From the NCBI GenBank assembly GCA_000697355.1, contig JNEN01001243.1:124001-188000 (forward strand): DNA of 64,000 nt, read 5' to 3'. Both the position numbers and the translations under genes were made by a program. Below are positions 35,001 through 46,234 of the stretch, piece after piece (the first letter of the stretch is position 1; every line of letters starts with the position of its first letter). Origin of the DNA: Syncephalastrum monosporum B8922 (lineage: Eukaryota > Mucoromycota > Mucoromycetes > Mucorales > Syncephalastraceae). Below the pieces are notes generated by a model. That model was not told the origin of the DNA and made no database searches. It worked only from the letters and a program-made list of their open reading frames with translations.

Positions 35001-35925
35001 CATCGTCTTCGTCCCCCAGGACAATGACATCGTTATTGGTATGTGAGGATGAGGACGACGGACCTGCTGCAGAGGAAGAAGAGGCCGCAGAAGACGAAGC
35101 TTCTGCGCGTTGCTGTGGTTGCTGCGCATGTGGGGCAGGAGGAAGCTGTACTATTTGGCCATTGATGCTGTCTATTTCCATAGGTGTGGTCTTGGGACGC
35201 TTTGTGTTGTTTTGTTGCAACGGGTCAAAAGCACTCGGTCGCTTGCGCGGTGGCTCGCGCAGAGAGCTTTGTTTGATATGATGTGAAGGAGGTTCAACTT
35301 TGGCGATAACGGAACGAGTATTTGATTGGTGATGAGCTGTTGCAGGTGCTGACGGTGCTGATAATGCTGGTGAGGATGAAGTAGCAAAAGAAGATGCAGT
35401 TGCTGCCGGCGGGACTGGGGCAGGGTATTGGCCCGGGATATGACGGTTTTGAAGCTCGCGTTGATGCTCTTGCTCAAACTGTTGATAGAGCCGTTGAGCT
35501 TCAGCAAAGTCGCTCGCTTCGGAGGCTGGAGTGCTGCGGCGCTCAGCATCGAACTGCTCTTGCATCTGCCGGGCTATCACATCGTCTCCAGCCGTTTGCG
35601 CAGCAAGCCGCCGTTGGGCTCGAATCTCCTCGAGGTCGATGCCCATCGTCGCCAGGGCTTCTTCGGATAATCCTGCTTCTGACAAGAAGCGCAGCGTCTC
35701 CTGATCAACGCCATTGTCGTTCGAGAGTAGGCTGCCGTCGCCGTTTTCCTGTGCTGAAGGGGCACTTTGGACTGCGTCTTGCGTCAAGTCAAGCGCTTCT
35801 TCGTCGTCCGTCTCGACATGGGCACCACCTGCAAAAGCATAGCATAATTATGAGCCTCTGTTCCTTTATCCTTCGGTGAGACTCCTGGAATTTGGACACC
35901 TACTCGTCACCGGAGGAATCGACAT
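32025..35925 (-). CDS. ULS1: SNF2-family ATPase with RING finger, Uls1/Rrp1-Rrp2/Rad16-like
   Basis: A disordered N-terminal region of about 400 residues begins MSIPPVTS (exon 1 in 35904-35925) and contains a likely SUMO-interacting motif, [16 protein letters not shown], within the 34.9-35.1 kb region. The SNF2 motor follows: [37 protein letters not shown] (Walker A), [27 protein letters not shown] (DEAH) and [19 protein letters not shown] finger is inserted between the lobes: [28 protein letters not shown]. The helicase C lobe has [40 protein letters not shown] and [19 protein letters not shown]. This order is that of Uls1 and fission yeast Rrp1/Rrp2, SUMO-targeted translocases acting in DNA repair and replication stress. 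Rad16 is the alternative; the SIM favours Uls1. Confidence 0.9.
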
Positions 35926-36805
35926 TGAACGAAGGAGAAATAAGGATAGACAGTGGAAGAAAATTAAAGACGCACACTTGTCCCCGAAACTGAGACGCGA
36001 CCAATTGACATCGCGACGCGCTTCTGATATCTGAGTAACTGGTTTCTCTTTCCAAACCCATTATTCATGCCACCATTTTATCAGTAATGCAACAGTACTA
36101 CATGGCAACATTATGAGAACACAATTTTTTATCAAATATAGAAAGCAGTTCTTAATTGGACAATATGTAGATGCAACTATAGCTTTTATACAGCGTACTC
36201 ATACGTATCAGAAGAGAAAGTCAGCGCTATATACGAAGTGTATGAACTGTAACATATACCTACGTTGTCAGCAAGTCCTTTTATGTCTATTTATTTATAA
36301 CGCTCTGCGTCAGGGTGTAATGGCCGGTGGTAAATCGAAGAGGTCGTGAAAATGCAACAAAAAAAAACATCTCGTCATATCGATCTTGCAATACATATCG
36401 GTAATGTACTATATATACTCTCATGTAACCACGGCGAAAGTACGTACTGTATGTGTCATGCACAATGTGCATAAATTACTCTGACTTATGATGTATTCCT
36501 ACCCAAGTACTATTATTAGGCCCAGCTTGGCGACTATTTTGGGTCAGTGTAGAAGTACACAATCATGCATTGCTTTCGTCGCTAACCACTGACCATCAGC
36601 GTAGAAACGCAGATCGAAGCTCTACTAATAGAATACCACTCAGGATACAAAGGCTATATAAGCGGGTACTGTGTACTGCTATAATGTGATGATGCACATA
36701 TTAGATTACAGTGTGAACGCAGTAGCAGGTATGTATGATATATCATATAGAGTTATAGCTTTTAATACTTTACATTCCAGCAATGTTCTGGCTTACGTAG
36801 TTACG
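35926..36805 (-). other. intergenic region upstream of the SNF2-RING gene
   Basis: This 880-bp AT-rich spacer lies between the SNF2-RING gene promoter and the 3' end of the SulP gene. I see no coding exon or RNA gene. Confidence 0.5.
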
Positions 36806-39570
36806 CTAAACATGCTGGTGGATAAGAACAGGGGGGCATGCCATGTCATATTCTACTGCTTGGATGGCATCGGCGACTTCCTCGCATATCTGATCGGGAC
36901 CGAGAAGATCAAAAATGCCTGATCTGTCGAGAAGCGGCATGGCGTCGGGATGAACACGTGCCAAATAGACGTGTGTACGGCGCGCATGATAGGATTCAAT
37001 AATTTCCAAGAGACTCTGGACAGCACTGATAAAGAGCAGCAGAAATGAAACGCCATGATCAGACATCTGTATTTCTGTTCTGCTTTTAAAAAGCTTACCT
37101 TGCATCAATAAATTCCATGCCATCCAGGTCGAATATCATGTAGCGTACGTCATCATGCCGACGTGGCGCCTCGGACGGGTGGACAGACATGTCCCCGTAA
37201 TGCTCGAGCCTCCTCAGGCGATCCTTGAGCTGGCCTGCATTCAGAAATACGTCATACGTCAGTCAGCCCTTTTTTTTTTTTTTCATTCATATCGATAATG
37301 AAACATACCTGTATTGGCAAAATAGAGTGGCTCCTCCACGCGAACAATAAGGACATCTTCGAGGTGCTCCACCTTTTTTTGTCGACTGTTCTTAATAGGT
37401 CTAAACTCGTAAAGCGTTTCTTTGACGCGACCCTGCAGAAAAATAAGAATTTGCGTTAAGAAATTCTGTTCCCAGCCGACCAAAAGGGGCCGATGTCGAT
37501 CCCAATTCTCTTTTTTGATCCCCTATCTCAATGCCCGGTCCCACTGCAGATACATACCATGATGGTGATGCGAGGATAACTGGTTTGCCGGATCGTGATG
37601 AGCAGGCTGAACAGGACAGCGACGGCGGTGCCAAATTCGAGAGAGAATATCATCGTGGTTGTGAATGTCGTGGCTAGCATCGCCATATCCTTCCAGGCAC
37701 GTACTCTCCACATGAAACCCAGGTCATGCGGCGCCTCCTGGAGTAGGGCAATGACAGCCATAAAGATTATGCTGCTGAGCGTCGCGGATGGCAGATAGTA
37801 AAGTTCAGGCAGCAAGAAGCCAGTGACGGCGATCGTTGTAAAGCCTGAAATCATGCCGGACATTTGTGTTCTGGGTCCCAAAGCCTCGTGTACTTTGCTG
37901 CGGGGGAACTATTCATGTCGTACGCAGAATAATATAGGATAAATGGACCTACTCCTTTTTTTTTTTCAAATAGAAAAAGAAGAACAAAAGCTTACCGAGC
38001 CAAAGGCAGGAAACCCAGAAAAGAGGCCATTGAGGACATTGGCTGACCCGAGAGCGACGAGCTCGCGGTTTGCGCTGACAAAATAATTGTGTTTCCGCGC
38101 AAACGCCTTGGAAGCGGCAATAGATTCGACAAAGCCAATGACGGAGATCATGGCTGCGTTCACGAAAATGCCTTGAATGTCCGCTCCACGGGGCAGGGCC
38201 GGCATGCTAGGCCAGGGCAAGGGCGCATTGAACTGGCTATCGTCGCCGACGCGGCCGAGCACTTCGACACCCAGTTCATTGAGACGCCACGTACGACAGA
38301 CGAGGGTGCTGAGGACGACGGCGAGGAGCACCTCGGGTATGCGGCGCAAGCTCGCACACCGCTTCTTGAGTAACGAAAAGGAAATCAGCAAAACGAGGAC
38401 AGCCACGGATAAGGCGGTCGTGGCCGGATGGATCTGGTGCACGTGCGTAGCGAGGAACAGGATGCGTTCGACCGTGGTTGACTCGGGCGTGATGCCAGCT
38501 GCGTGCGCGAGGCTGCCGAGGCCAAGCAGAAAGATAGTCTGTTGTATCAGAACAACGACGGCGACGGCCGTGATAAAGCCTCGCAGAAGCGCGCGGCTCA
38601 TGAGGCTGTCGAGGAAGCCGAGACGCAGCAGACCGAGGCCGAGCGTGAACAGACCGACCAAGATGGCCATCAGGCTGGCTGCAGCGGCGGCGCTGTCTGG
38701 GTCGTCTTTGGGGAGCTTTTGATGGGCCAGGCCGGACCCGACGATCAGGGATACAGTCGCCTCAGGGCCTACCGACAGCTCCCTAGAGCATGTCAAAGGA
38801 AGGCTATCTACGTACATTTTCATCTAGACTTACGGGGACATGCCCAGGCATGCGTAGACGAGCGTTGACACCGATATAGTATATAGACCGTGGATGGCTG
38901 GGAGCCTGCAAAGGCCGGTTGCGTATGAAAGAGCCTGAGGAATGAAAAGGGACGACAAGCTCAGACCGGATATAAGGTCGCTTGGGAAGGTATCGAGCGA
39001 GAAAGCAGGCATCCACTGTAGCATGGGCACATAGTATTTGGATCGCGTCTTGAGCGTCTGCCACCGTGAGGCCGAGTCACGCTTACGGATATGGGTCGAG
39101 GGAACTAGATAGTGATTGTTCATTTATGTGCACATGAGAAGTGTACCACTTGCATGAACCTACTTGGACTGGTAGCCGACGTCACTCGCTGCAAAGCATT
39201 GTCATTTCCAGAGGAGGGTATGGAGAGGTAGGTCGTTGCATTTTTATCCATCAAGAGCGAGCCGCTCTCGTCTGCTATAAGGTTCTCACTCTCGGTGTCC
39301 GCATCATCCTTGCTTTGGAAGCTACTGCTGCTGCTGCTGGTACTACTACTACTGCTCTTGACGCTGGTGCTAATATTGCTGCGGTTGCTGGGGGGCATTG
39401 TTGGGCTGATAATATGGATTGTAGTTCTGTCGTCCTCTACATGTCTATTGTTGCTGTTGTCTTTAAGGTACGCACCAAAAGCAGAGATAGTTCTTATGTG
39501 AGACGATGTCATCCATGGTATTATATGGCATACCATTGTGGTAAAAAGGAGGAGAGGATCGGTGTGCCAT
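36806..39570 (-). CDS. SulP/SLC26 anion transporter with STAS domain
   Basis: A serine-rich cytoplasmic N terminus leads to PSTHIRKRDSASRWQ, MLQWMPAFSLDTFPSDLIS and SGLSLSSLFIPQALSYATG, then GLYTISVSTLVYACLGMSP and LSVGPEATVSLIVGSGLA, the SulP signature region. Many helices follow, including MAILVGLFTLGLGLLRLGF, LISFSLLKKRCASLR and VIGFVESIAASKAFARKHN with LGSANVLNGLFSGFPAFGS. The C-terminal STAS domain has LIVRVEEPLYFANTG, YMIFDLDGMEFIDASAVQS and IICEEVADAI-like ends, stopping at HQHV. The substrate (sulfate or another anion) is inferred from family only. I chose the start at 39568-39570 (MAHRSSPPFYHN) because a GTATGC donor there joins in phase to an acceptor before EDDRTTIHI; downstream ATGs at 39536 or 39398 are alternatives. 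Confidence 0.88.
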
Positions 39571-40375
39571 GATAAATGAGGCTGTCAGTGGAGATGACAG
39601 AAAAGAAAGGGAGGGTCGTCTGTGTTATGCAAAGTAGTGGTAGAAAATAAAAAAAAAAAAAAGAGGAAGAAAGGATGATAAAATACAGAAAGCGGATAAG
39701 GGATGACATTTTTATTCTTTTCATTATTTGACATCTGGCTTCCTTTTTGCTTTATAATTCCATGACAGTAGAAAGAGAGAAGAAAGGTGGGTTAAAGATA
39801 GATAAGATGCAGATGAGCATGGAAGCAACATTAGGTGTTACGTGCAGAATAATCCCGCTTCCACTTATGGCCCCGATTCGGGTTATGGAACCCCCCAATT
39901 TGAGTAGGTCCCTTTTCGAATAAGTTAATGGGCAAATATCACGGCAGTGACAAGAAAAAAACGAGCCAGGCAGAAGGCCAGCATAACAGACAACAAGTGG
40001 CGAATCAAGAGACTCCCTTTTGATTTCTCAGGGGAATGATTCATCGAAAAAAGAAACCCCCAAGTGTGGCTTGACCCAAAGTCAGATGACTGGAATATGG
40101 ATGTGCGCAACGAGTGGTGTATCTCCTTTGTGAAGTAAAAAAAGAGCGCTCTTTTTTTTCTCACTCGCTTTTCCTTTCGATTCGTCACCCCGCTCAGTAA
40201 CTCCCCAAACCCAAAACGCAGCCGACTCCAGCTCTGCCTTTGTCGCTATATATTTATACTGCATACATAAATATATCTCTGGAGACCTTATCTGCCTGCT
40301 ATCCCACAGAAACTGCCCACCATTACGTTCCATACGTGCACTTCCATTCCCGTCAAGAAAAGCCGCCTCTCGCTC
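39571..40375. other. divergent promoter region (SulP / Cdc4-like)
   Basis: This 0.8-kb spacer lies between divergently transcribed genes. It has A-rich runs near 39646-39665 and T-rich runs near 40150, with ATATATTTATA-like sequence around 40245-40257, about 120 bases before the Cdc4-like start. No coding exon is recognised. Confidence 0.45.
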
Positions 40376-42277
40376 ATGGACAGTGTCGGCCCCGAGGATC
40401 TCAGCCCACCGGCAACGCCCCCCAGCTTCTTTGCGACGTCATCCCAAGCCAATCTGGCCTCGTCAGCGATGGCTGGCTCGTCGAGGGATCCGCATCCGAC
40501 GCTGCGCTACCCTCTCTCGTCGAGCTTCGTCGATCCATCGCTGGGGGAGAATCCGGCCCAGCTCGCCACCATTTTCGACGAGGATCAGCTCGAGCATATC
40601 CGGCATCTCAAGGGGTCGTTCCAGCAGCTCACGTCACAGCAGAAGCAGTACCTGCTCTACGAGATAATCAATTGCTGCGACAGCTCGCAGCTGACCTACC
40701 TCAACAGCCTGATAGCCCCTCGCCTCAAGATCGATTTCCTCAAGGAACTTCCGATCGAGGTCTCCTTACACGTTCTGTCCTTCATCGACGACCCCAAAAC
40801 ACTCGCCCGCGCCGCCTGCGTCTCCACCTTCTGGAACTCGCTGCTGCGTGACGAGGCGACGTGGAAGACGCTCTGCATGAAGCACCAGTACCGACGACGT
40901 AATTCGAGCATATGCGGCGGCGAACTTTTGGCTCCGCCCAGCCAGCGCCGCAACTTCTCGTACCGCGAGTATTTCAAGCGCAAATACAACATCGCCTCGT
41001 CCTGGGTCCACGGCGGACGTGTCAAGGTCATCGAGGACGGCTTTGGCCAGGAGCTCGTCACCACCCTGCAATTCGACGAAAAGTACATTGTCGTCGGTTG
41101 CGATAACCACCGCATCGAGGTCTTTGACACGCGCACGGCCAAGAAGATCCGCACCCTCGAGGGACACGAGGGCGGCGTCTGGGCCCTTCAGTTCAAAGGC
41201 GGTGGCAAGTATGACCCCAGTCGCGTGCTCGTGACGGGCGGTTGTGATCGGTATGTGTCCTGCTTTCGCTTTCCTTTTTGATATGCATTCTCACGCGAAG
41301 ACGACTCGTTTCTGTCCATTTTTATGTCTGTCATCTCTGTCATCTCTATGCCATCTCCACATCATGTGTCTAGTGACGTGCGCGTATGGGATTTAGACAC
41401 CGGTCGACTACGACACATCCTACGCGGTCACACCTCCACCGTCCGTTGTCTCAAGCTCAAGGATAAGACGATCGCTGTCACAGGTTCGCGTGATACCACC
41501 CTGCGTGTGTGGGACATCCAACGTGGCGTCCTCTTGCACGTCTTGCTTGGCCACCAGCACAGCGTGCGCTGTCTCGACATCAGTGGGGACGTTGTTGCCT
41601 CTGGGTCGTACGACAACACTGCCCGTCTTTGGGACTTACGGACCGGACGATGCAAGCACGTGCTCGCCGGCCACTACCACCAGATCTACGCAATTGCCTT
41701 TGACGGACAGAAAGTCGTGACCGGCTCGCTTGACTCCAACATCCGCGTGTGGTCGGCCGAGACGGGTCAGTGCCTCGAGGTGCTGACCGGCCACACTTCA
41801 CTCGTGGGCCAGCTGCAGCTCAATGGGTCCACCCTCGTCAGCGGTGGCTCGGACGGCTGCCTGCGTGTCTGGGACCTTCAGCGGTACGAGTGCGTACACC
41901 GCATTTCGGCCCACGACAACTCGGTGACGTGTCTCCAGTTTGACGATCGCCGGATGGTCAGCGCGGGCAACGATGGGTATATCAAGTTATGGGACATGAA
42001 GCAGGCGCGTTGCATCCGGATATTCAGCGAGCCGGCCAAGACCGTGTGGAAGATACAGTTCAATGAGACCAAGGCCGTCGTCCTGATGCAGCGGCGACAG
42101 CACCCCGATTCGGACGTTGGCAGGACGGTGATGGAAGTGCATGACTTTGATACCGTAGACGATGGCCATACGAGCATGGGTTCCTCAAGTCAGCCCAACT
42201 CACCTTTCCCCAACGCCTTACCCTCTGCATTCACCTCTCTCACTTCGGGCTCCACGTCGTCTCATCCCTTTGCATAA
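40376..42277 (+). CDS. CDC4: F-box/WD40 protein, Cdc4/Fbw7-like SCF substrate receptor
   Basis: Two exons (40376-41250 and 41374-42277) encode about 590 residues. A Pro/Ser-rich start is followed by a dimerisation-type helix region, FQQLTSQQKQYLLYEIIN and LTYLNSLIAPRL. The F-box reads IDFLKELPIEVSLHVLSFI, then ARAACVSTFWNSLLRDEAT. At least seven WD40 repeats follow, starting VTTLQFDEKYIVVGCDNHR, then LEGHEGGVWALQF with LVTGGCDRDVRVWDLDTG, LRGHTSTVRCLKLKD with TGSRDTTLRVWDI, SGSYDNTARLWDLRTG, TGSLDSNIRVWSAETG and SAGNDGYIKLWDMKQ. The GHEGGVWAL and GCDRDVRVWD order is typical of Cdc4/Pop1. It should recruit phosphorylated substrates to SCF ubiquitin ligase. Met30/SconB is the alternative; the substrates are unknown. 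Confidence 0.88.
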
Positions 42278-42828
42278 TGGTTTCTATAGCTGTCTCCTCA
42301 TCCTCTTTCGTACCCTTTACTCTCCTGCTCCCATTCGATCTTGCGCACGGCGTCTTCTCCTTTTGTCTTCTGTTGCTTGGTCCTTCCTTCCTCCATTACA
42401 TACATACATACGACACACACGCTTTCTCGTTTCCTCTCTCGCTCTCCCACCCCACACACTCACACGAAGTCTTCCCAGCCCTCAGCAGCTGTATATCCAC
42501 ACACACTCGTTTTTTTTCTTTTCTTTTCTTTTCTTTTCGCATCGCCCTCACTGTATCATGTTTCCTCCCTCTAACTCTAACTCTAACGCTCTCTGACAAG
42601 TGTGGTCCTACCAACATACATCACATAAGGCTTCTATTTTTTTTTGTCTTTCGTTTTTCTTTTCTTTTACTTTTACTATATATTTTTAATGCGCTAATTG
42701 GGATATGCTGATCTGGGTTTGGTTGTACTTGTACGGTCTATAGATGATGCAGATGCGATAGATCGATGGATAGGAGAGAGAGAGAGAGGGAAATGATGAC
42801 ATCGAGCCGACGGAGTTTCGGGCCAAGG
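42278..42828. other. convergent 3' intergenic region
   Basis: This 550-bp spacer lies between tail-to-tail genes and is strongly pyrimidine-rich, with a TTTTC run at 42509-42538 and short CA runs. It has two overlapping open frames that look like UTR translations. A GAGAGA stretch at 42773-42789 lies near the F-box gene end. Confidence 0.5.
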
Positions 42829-43461
42829 TCATCGAAATGCATGAAACATGCGGTTCAGCGTCTTTCTGCGAGGACAGAGCCAGACGGGGCTGCACTTGAG
42901 CTCAAGGGGAAGCAGCTCTCGTTCGCCCGGCCGTTTCGCAGAACGCGTCTCCCGCCTTGCCACGCTGTAGCTGAACTCGGCCCCATTAAGGATCCGCTTG
43001 GAATGCCCTCCCACATGACGCACATTGACGGCGACGGACGACCCGAGAATGTCCAGCTCAGCTTCATCCCTGTCTTGGCTGGGATCGTGTTCCGCCAGAA
43101 GCACCTTGTAGAGGACCGGCCGTCGGAGCATCCGCGAGGCGTACAAGAGGCAGTCGTGGTCGGCCGGCATGGGCACAAAGGCGAACTGGGCGTCGGTGGC
43201 CGAGGCCAAGGTCATGTCGACGGCAAAGCGCCACCGGGATTCCTGGTCAAAGCACAGCCGGAGTCGGCAGCCCCGCCTGGAAACAATGACAAGCGCCAGG
43301 TCATGGAAACGGGGCGTGGCAAGCCAGGCCGCCAGCAGGTCGGGTGTGCTGAGGCAGCTCAGAATACGATGGAGGATTTCATTAGGAAGGCTCAAGAGAG
43401 ACACTCCTGAAGAGGGCTTGTTACGCCGGCTGTGGGCTGAAAAAAGGGTGAGAAAAGGCAT
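42829..43461 (-). CDS. F-box protein of unknown target
   Basis: A single exon encodes about 210 residues. It begins MPFLTLFSAHSRRN and the F-box follows at once: VSLLSLPNEILHRILSCLS, DLLAAWLATPRFHDLALV. The rest (RLRLCFDQESRWRFAVDM, FAFVPMPADHDCLLYASRM, VAVNVRHVGGHSKRILNG) has no WD40 or leucine-rich repeats and forms an unrecognised domain. It ends KTLNRMFHAFR. I chose the ATG at 43459-43461 because the F-box begins soon after it and a TATA-like box lies about 50 bases upstream; the open frame continues upstream but as T- and K-rich sequence. The role as an SCF adaptor is inferred from the F-box alone. Confidence 0.72.
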   Translation of the reverse strand: MPFLTLFSAHSRRNKPSSGVSLLSLPNEILHRILSCLSTPDLLAAWLATPRFHDLALVIVSRRGCRLRLCFDQESRWRFAVDMTLASATDAQFAFVPMPADHDCLLYASRMLRRPVLYKVLLAEHDPSQDRDEAELDILGSSVAVNVRHVGGHSKRILNGAEFSYSVARRETRSAKRPGERELLPLELKCSPVWLCPRRKTLNRMFHAFR

Positions 43462-43777
43462 CGGTCGGGTCAGCGTCTTCTTTTTCTTGTAAAGTCGTTT
43501 TCCGTTTCCCTTTTTATAGGTCGATGCCAACCCCCAAGCATGGAGCATGGGAGTATTAAAATGATGATCCGCTGATGTGACATTTAGTGCCACTGGGTGT
43601 CTTTTTTTTTTCTCACTCAAATGCAATGACCCCTGCTGCCAATCAAAGTGGCAAAAACCATCAGGAGGGCGGGACGGGATATCATATAAAACTCGTGCGT
43701 CATGCTGTGTAACCTGCTCGCTACGGAGAGAGAGAGAGAGAGGAAAGCATGTTCTTTTTTTTGTTTCTTTATAGGGT
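43462..43777 (-). other. intergenic region upstream of the F-box gene
   Basis: This 316-bp spacer includes a TATA-like box for the F-box gene and a GAGA run at 43726-43742. The eIF2A gene ends at its right edge. Nothing coding is seen. Confidence 0.5.
43511..43518 (-). promoter_or_regulatory. TATA box upstream of the F-box gene
   Basis: TATAAAAA on the minus strand lies about 50 bases before the chosen F-box gene start. This is a good TATA match at a plausible distance. Confidence 0.5.
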
Positions 43778-45971
43778 CTATCGTCGAAGTGCATTCAATT
43801 CTCGCAATATACTGGCTTCAGATGCCATTTTCTGGATCTATAAAAGAAAATGAGTTCACTGTCCATAAAACGGCCTTTTCACAAGATTACCTGAGAGTTA
43901 TCGAGCTTGTCACCTCGGCCCTGCTTATCCCGCAAATCCTGGATTTGTCTCAGCTTCTTCTCCAGGGTGCGGATCTTCTTTTGCTTCTCTTCGTCCGAAA
44001 TGGACGCGTTCGCGCCAGAGCCATTGGCGGCGGCCCGGCCATTGTTCGCTTTCTTGGCACCGGGAACATTGCGATTCGCCGCCCCAGGGACAGTGCGCTG
44101 GTTGCCGACCGAACCACGGCCGCTCAGGGCAGCCTCGCGCTCAGACAGCGTCGTCGATCGCACGTCGGCACCGCGGAGATGTGGAGGTCGGTAGGCGCCT
44201 GCGGGCTTCACAGCGGGCTTGGCAGACACATTGGAGAGCACCTTGACCGGGGTGGGGGCGGGCGAGGATGAGCGCATCGGGTACCGCGAGGCAGGCTCCG
44301 GACGCCAGCCCACCTGGAAAAGCTCATCGACGTTCTCCTCGTAGATAAGCGTGCCCGTATGATGCCACATCTTGAAACCATTGTCCACACGCAGGCGGGG
44401 CGTGAGCGTGGCCGTCATCAGGTAGCGACCGCACGGCGACCATTCGCAGTGGGACGCGTTAGGCGCCGAGAGCTGGTTCAGCTTCTTCAGCGTCTTGCGG
44501 TCCCAGAGGTCAATCGTGCCGTTCAAGTTGCCGAAACCGGCAATGGCGATCATGCAGCCCTGAGGGTTGAAGCGGACAAAGTTGCGCGGCTCGATGCCAA
44601 AGTTGTGGACCGGGTTCGCGCGGTGGTCAAAAAGACAGGCCTTCGCTGGCATCGAGCCATAGACGACGACAAACTCTTTCGAGTTCGGGCTCCATGTCAC
44701 GTCGTGCACTTGGCCCTCCTTGTCTGTGTAGCGCTGTAAGTATTTACCTTATACACGCCTTGTTGCCATGACGGCGAACTTACCCAGGGGTACACGACAG
44801 TCAAAGTTACCGGCCACGGCGAGGTAGTACAGGTTGGTTTCTAACACACAAGATGAGGCGATGATGCGACCCTTCAAAAGAGGAGGGGGACCTACCACCA
44901 TAGTATGACTTGCCCGTCTTGTCAACATCGGTCTGGGTCAGGACAAGAAGGTTGGTTCCGAGTTCATTCCAGAACATCTGGACCTGATCCGCCTTGTAAA
45001 AGGTCTTGTTGGACAAGGGCGCGTTGAAGGTGGGGATACTGTACATGCGCACGATGGCCGGAGCGCCCTAATAAGACAAACAGGTTAATAAAGCTAATCC
45101 CCATCGCGCTATCCCTGATGAAGGAAAGGAGGGGGGTGGGTTACCTTGCGCTCGGGAATAAATACGGCGACGGCAGGTGCCTTGCCCGGACTTAATGAGA
45201 ACTGAGCGACACCCTCGAGTCTGAGTTTTGCCCAGACGGCCTTGCCGACACTTTTGCTCTCCCAGAACTGGATCTCGTTGGTCACCAAGCGGGCGCAGTA
45301 CTTTTCGTCGCTGGTCCACTGGAAGCTCGAGCTGTTGAGCGACTTTTGCGAGAAGGCAGCAATCTGCTCGCCCGTTTTGGCGTCCCAGACAATCAAGTTC
45401 AGGCTTCCTGAACCATCCTCGAGTTTGGCTACAGTGTGTGTGTTAGACGAGTCTGACTCCCTGTTCATCGGGCATCGGTTCGATGTGATGGACTTACTCG
45501 GTCGCTCCCAGGTGGCAAGGTAGCTACCCTGAGGCGAGAACCAGAGATCAATGATCTTGGGCCGCTTAATCTCGCACCACTGGGTCCACTCCGAAGCATC
45601 AAACACCTTGACACTGAAGCATGATGAGTCAACAGGGGGAACCTCCGAGATTGTGACCTTAGGTACCTTTCATCAGTCGCGTAAGCGTAAGCATGACCGT
45701 ATTTGCTGTACTGGAAAGTCTTTACGGCTGTTTCGGGTCTGTCGACAGCATCGTGAGCAACACATTCGAAAGCACAGGCAAGGCAGAAGCAGCGCAGGAG
45801 CAGAGCATGTCAGCTTACTTTTCGAAGCCCTTGATGGGCTTGTAATCGGGATAACCCGACCACACTGTTAATTCTTTCTGGGACCGATCTTTTTCATAGA
45901 TGGATGAGTACTGCAGTGGTGAGAACAGACACGGGGAGAGACAACATACAAGAAAATTGGGTGGCAGCCAT
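43778..45971 (-). CDS. eukaryotic translation initiation factor 2A (eIF2A)
   Basis: The gene encodes a WD-type beta-propeller initiation factor that delivers Met-tRNA to 40S independently of GTP-bound eIF2. Segments in order: YSSIYEKDRSQKELTVWSG, DASEWTQWCEIKRPKI, WFSPQGSYLATWERP, LIVWDAKTGEQIAAFSQKS, LSPGKAPAVAVFIPERKGA, VRMYSIPTFNAPLSNKTF, DVDKTGKSYYG, DVTWSPNSKEFVVVYGSMP, IAIAGFGNLNGTIDLWDRK and YLMTATLTPRLRVDNGFKM. PAGAYRPPHLRG and a C-terminal coiled coil (KIRTLEKKLRQIQDLRDKQ) follow. The frame could stop soon after NSQ, but a GTAATC donor there joins to IQKMASEASILRELNALRR, matching the usual eIF2A ending, so the stop is at 43778. The start (45969-45971, MAATQFS) is the least certain part because its exon join is not clean. 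Confidence 0.92.
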
Positions 45972-46234
45972 CACTCTAGTAGGTGCTTGGGTGACGAAGA
46001 GCGGGAAAGGGAGGAGTGGGATGGAAAGGAGGAGGACGAGGAAGGAAGAGGCGACGGGTGCACACACGCAGCACTCGCCTGTCCACCCGCTCGCGCATCG
46101 GCCAACCCGCCTCGTCCATTCAAATTCTGGATAAGCCACTCCCTACGTGTCATGCAAATCAACGGCGTGCTGGGATGGAGGCGTTTATTATGCAGCTTAG
46201 AACTATGCGACACACTCTTCCATACATCTCTACC

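Noticed and set aside
38177..38722. 181-codon plus-strand ORF over the SulP gene
   Set aside because: Antisense shadow of the SulP membrane domain, Arg/Thr-rich.
39361..39480. Gln/Pro/Asn-rich alternative frame at the SulP N terminus
   Set aside because: It ends in TAG within the same exon, whereas the Ser-rich frame joins in phase to the transporter domain.
42162..42711. Two 144-codon ORFs after the Cdc4-like gene
   Set aside because: Pyrimidine-rich 3' UTR sequence translated as Ser/Leu/Phe repeats; one overlaps the Cdc4-like C terminus in another frame.
43879..43893. eIF2A ending at the in-frame TGA after NSQVIL
   Set aside because: VIL-stop is read-through of a GTAATC donor; splicing restores the conserved C-terminal helix ending ELNALRR.
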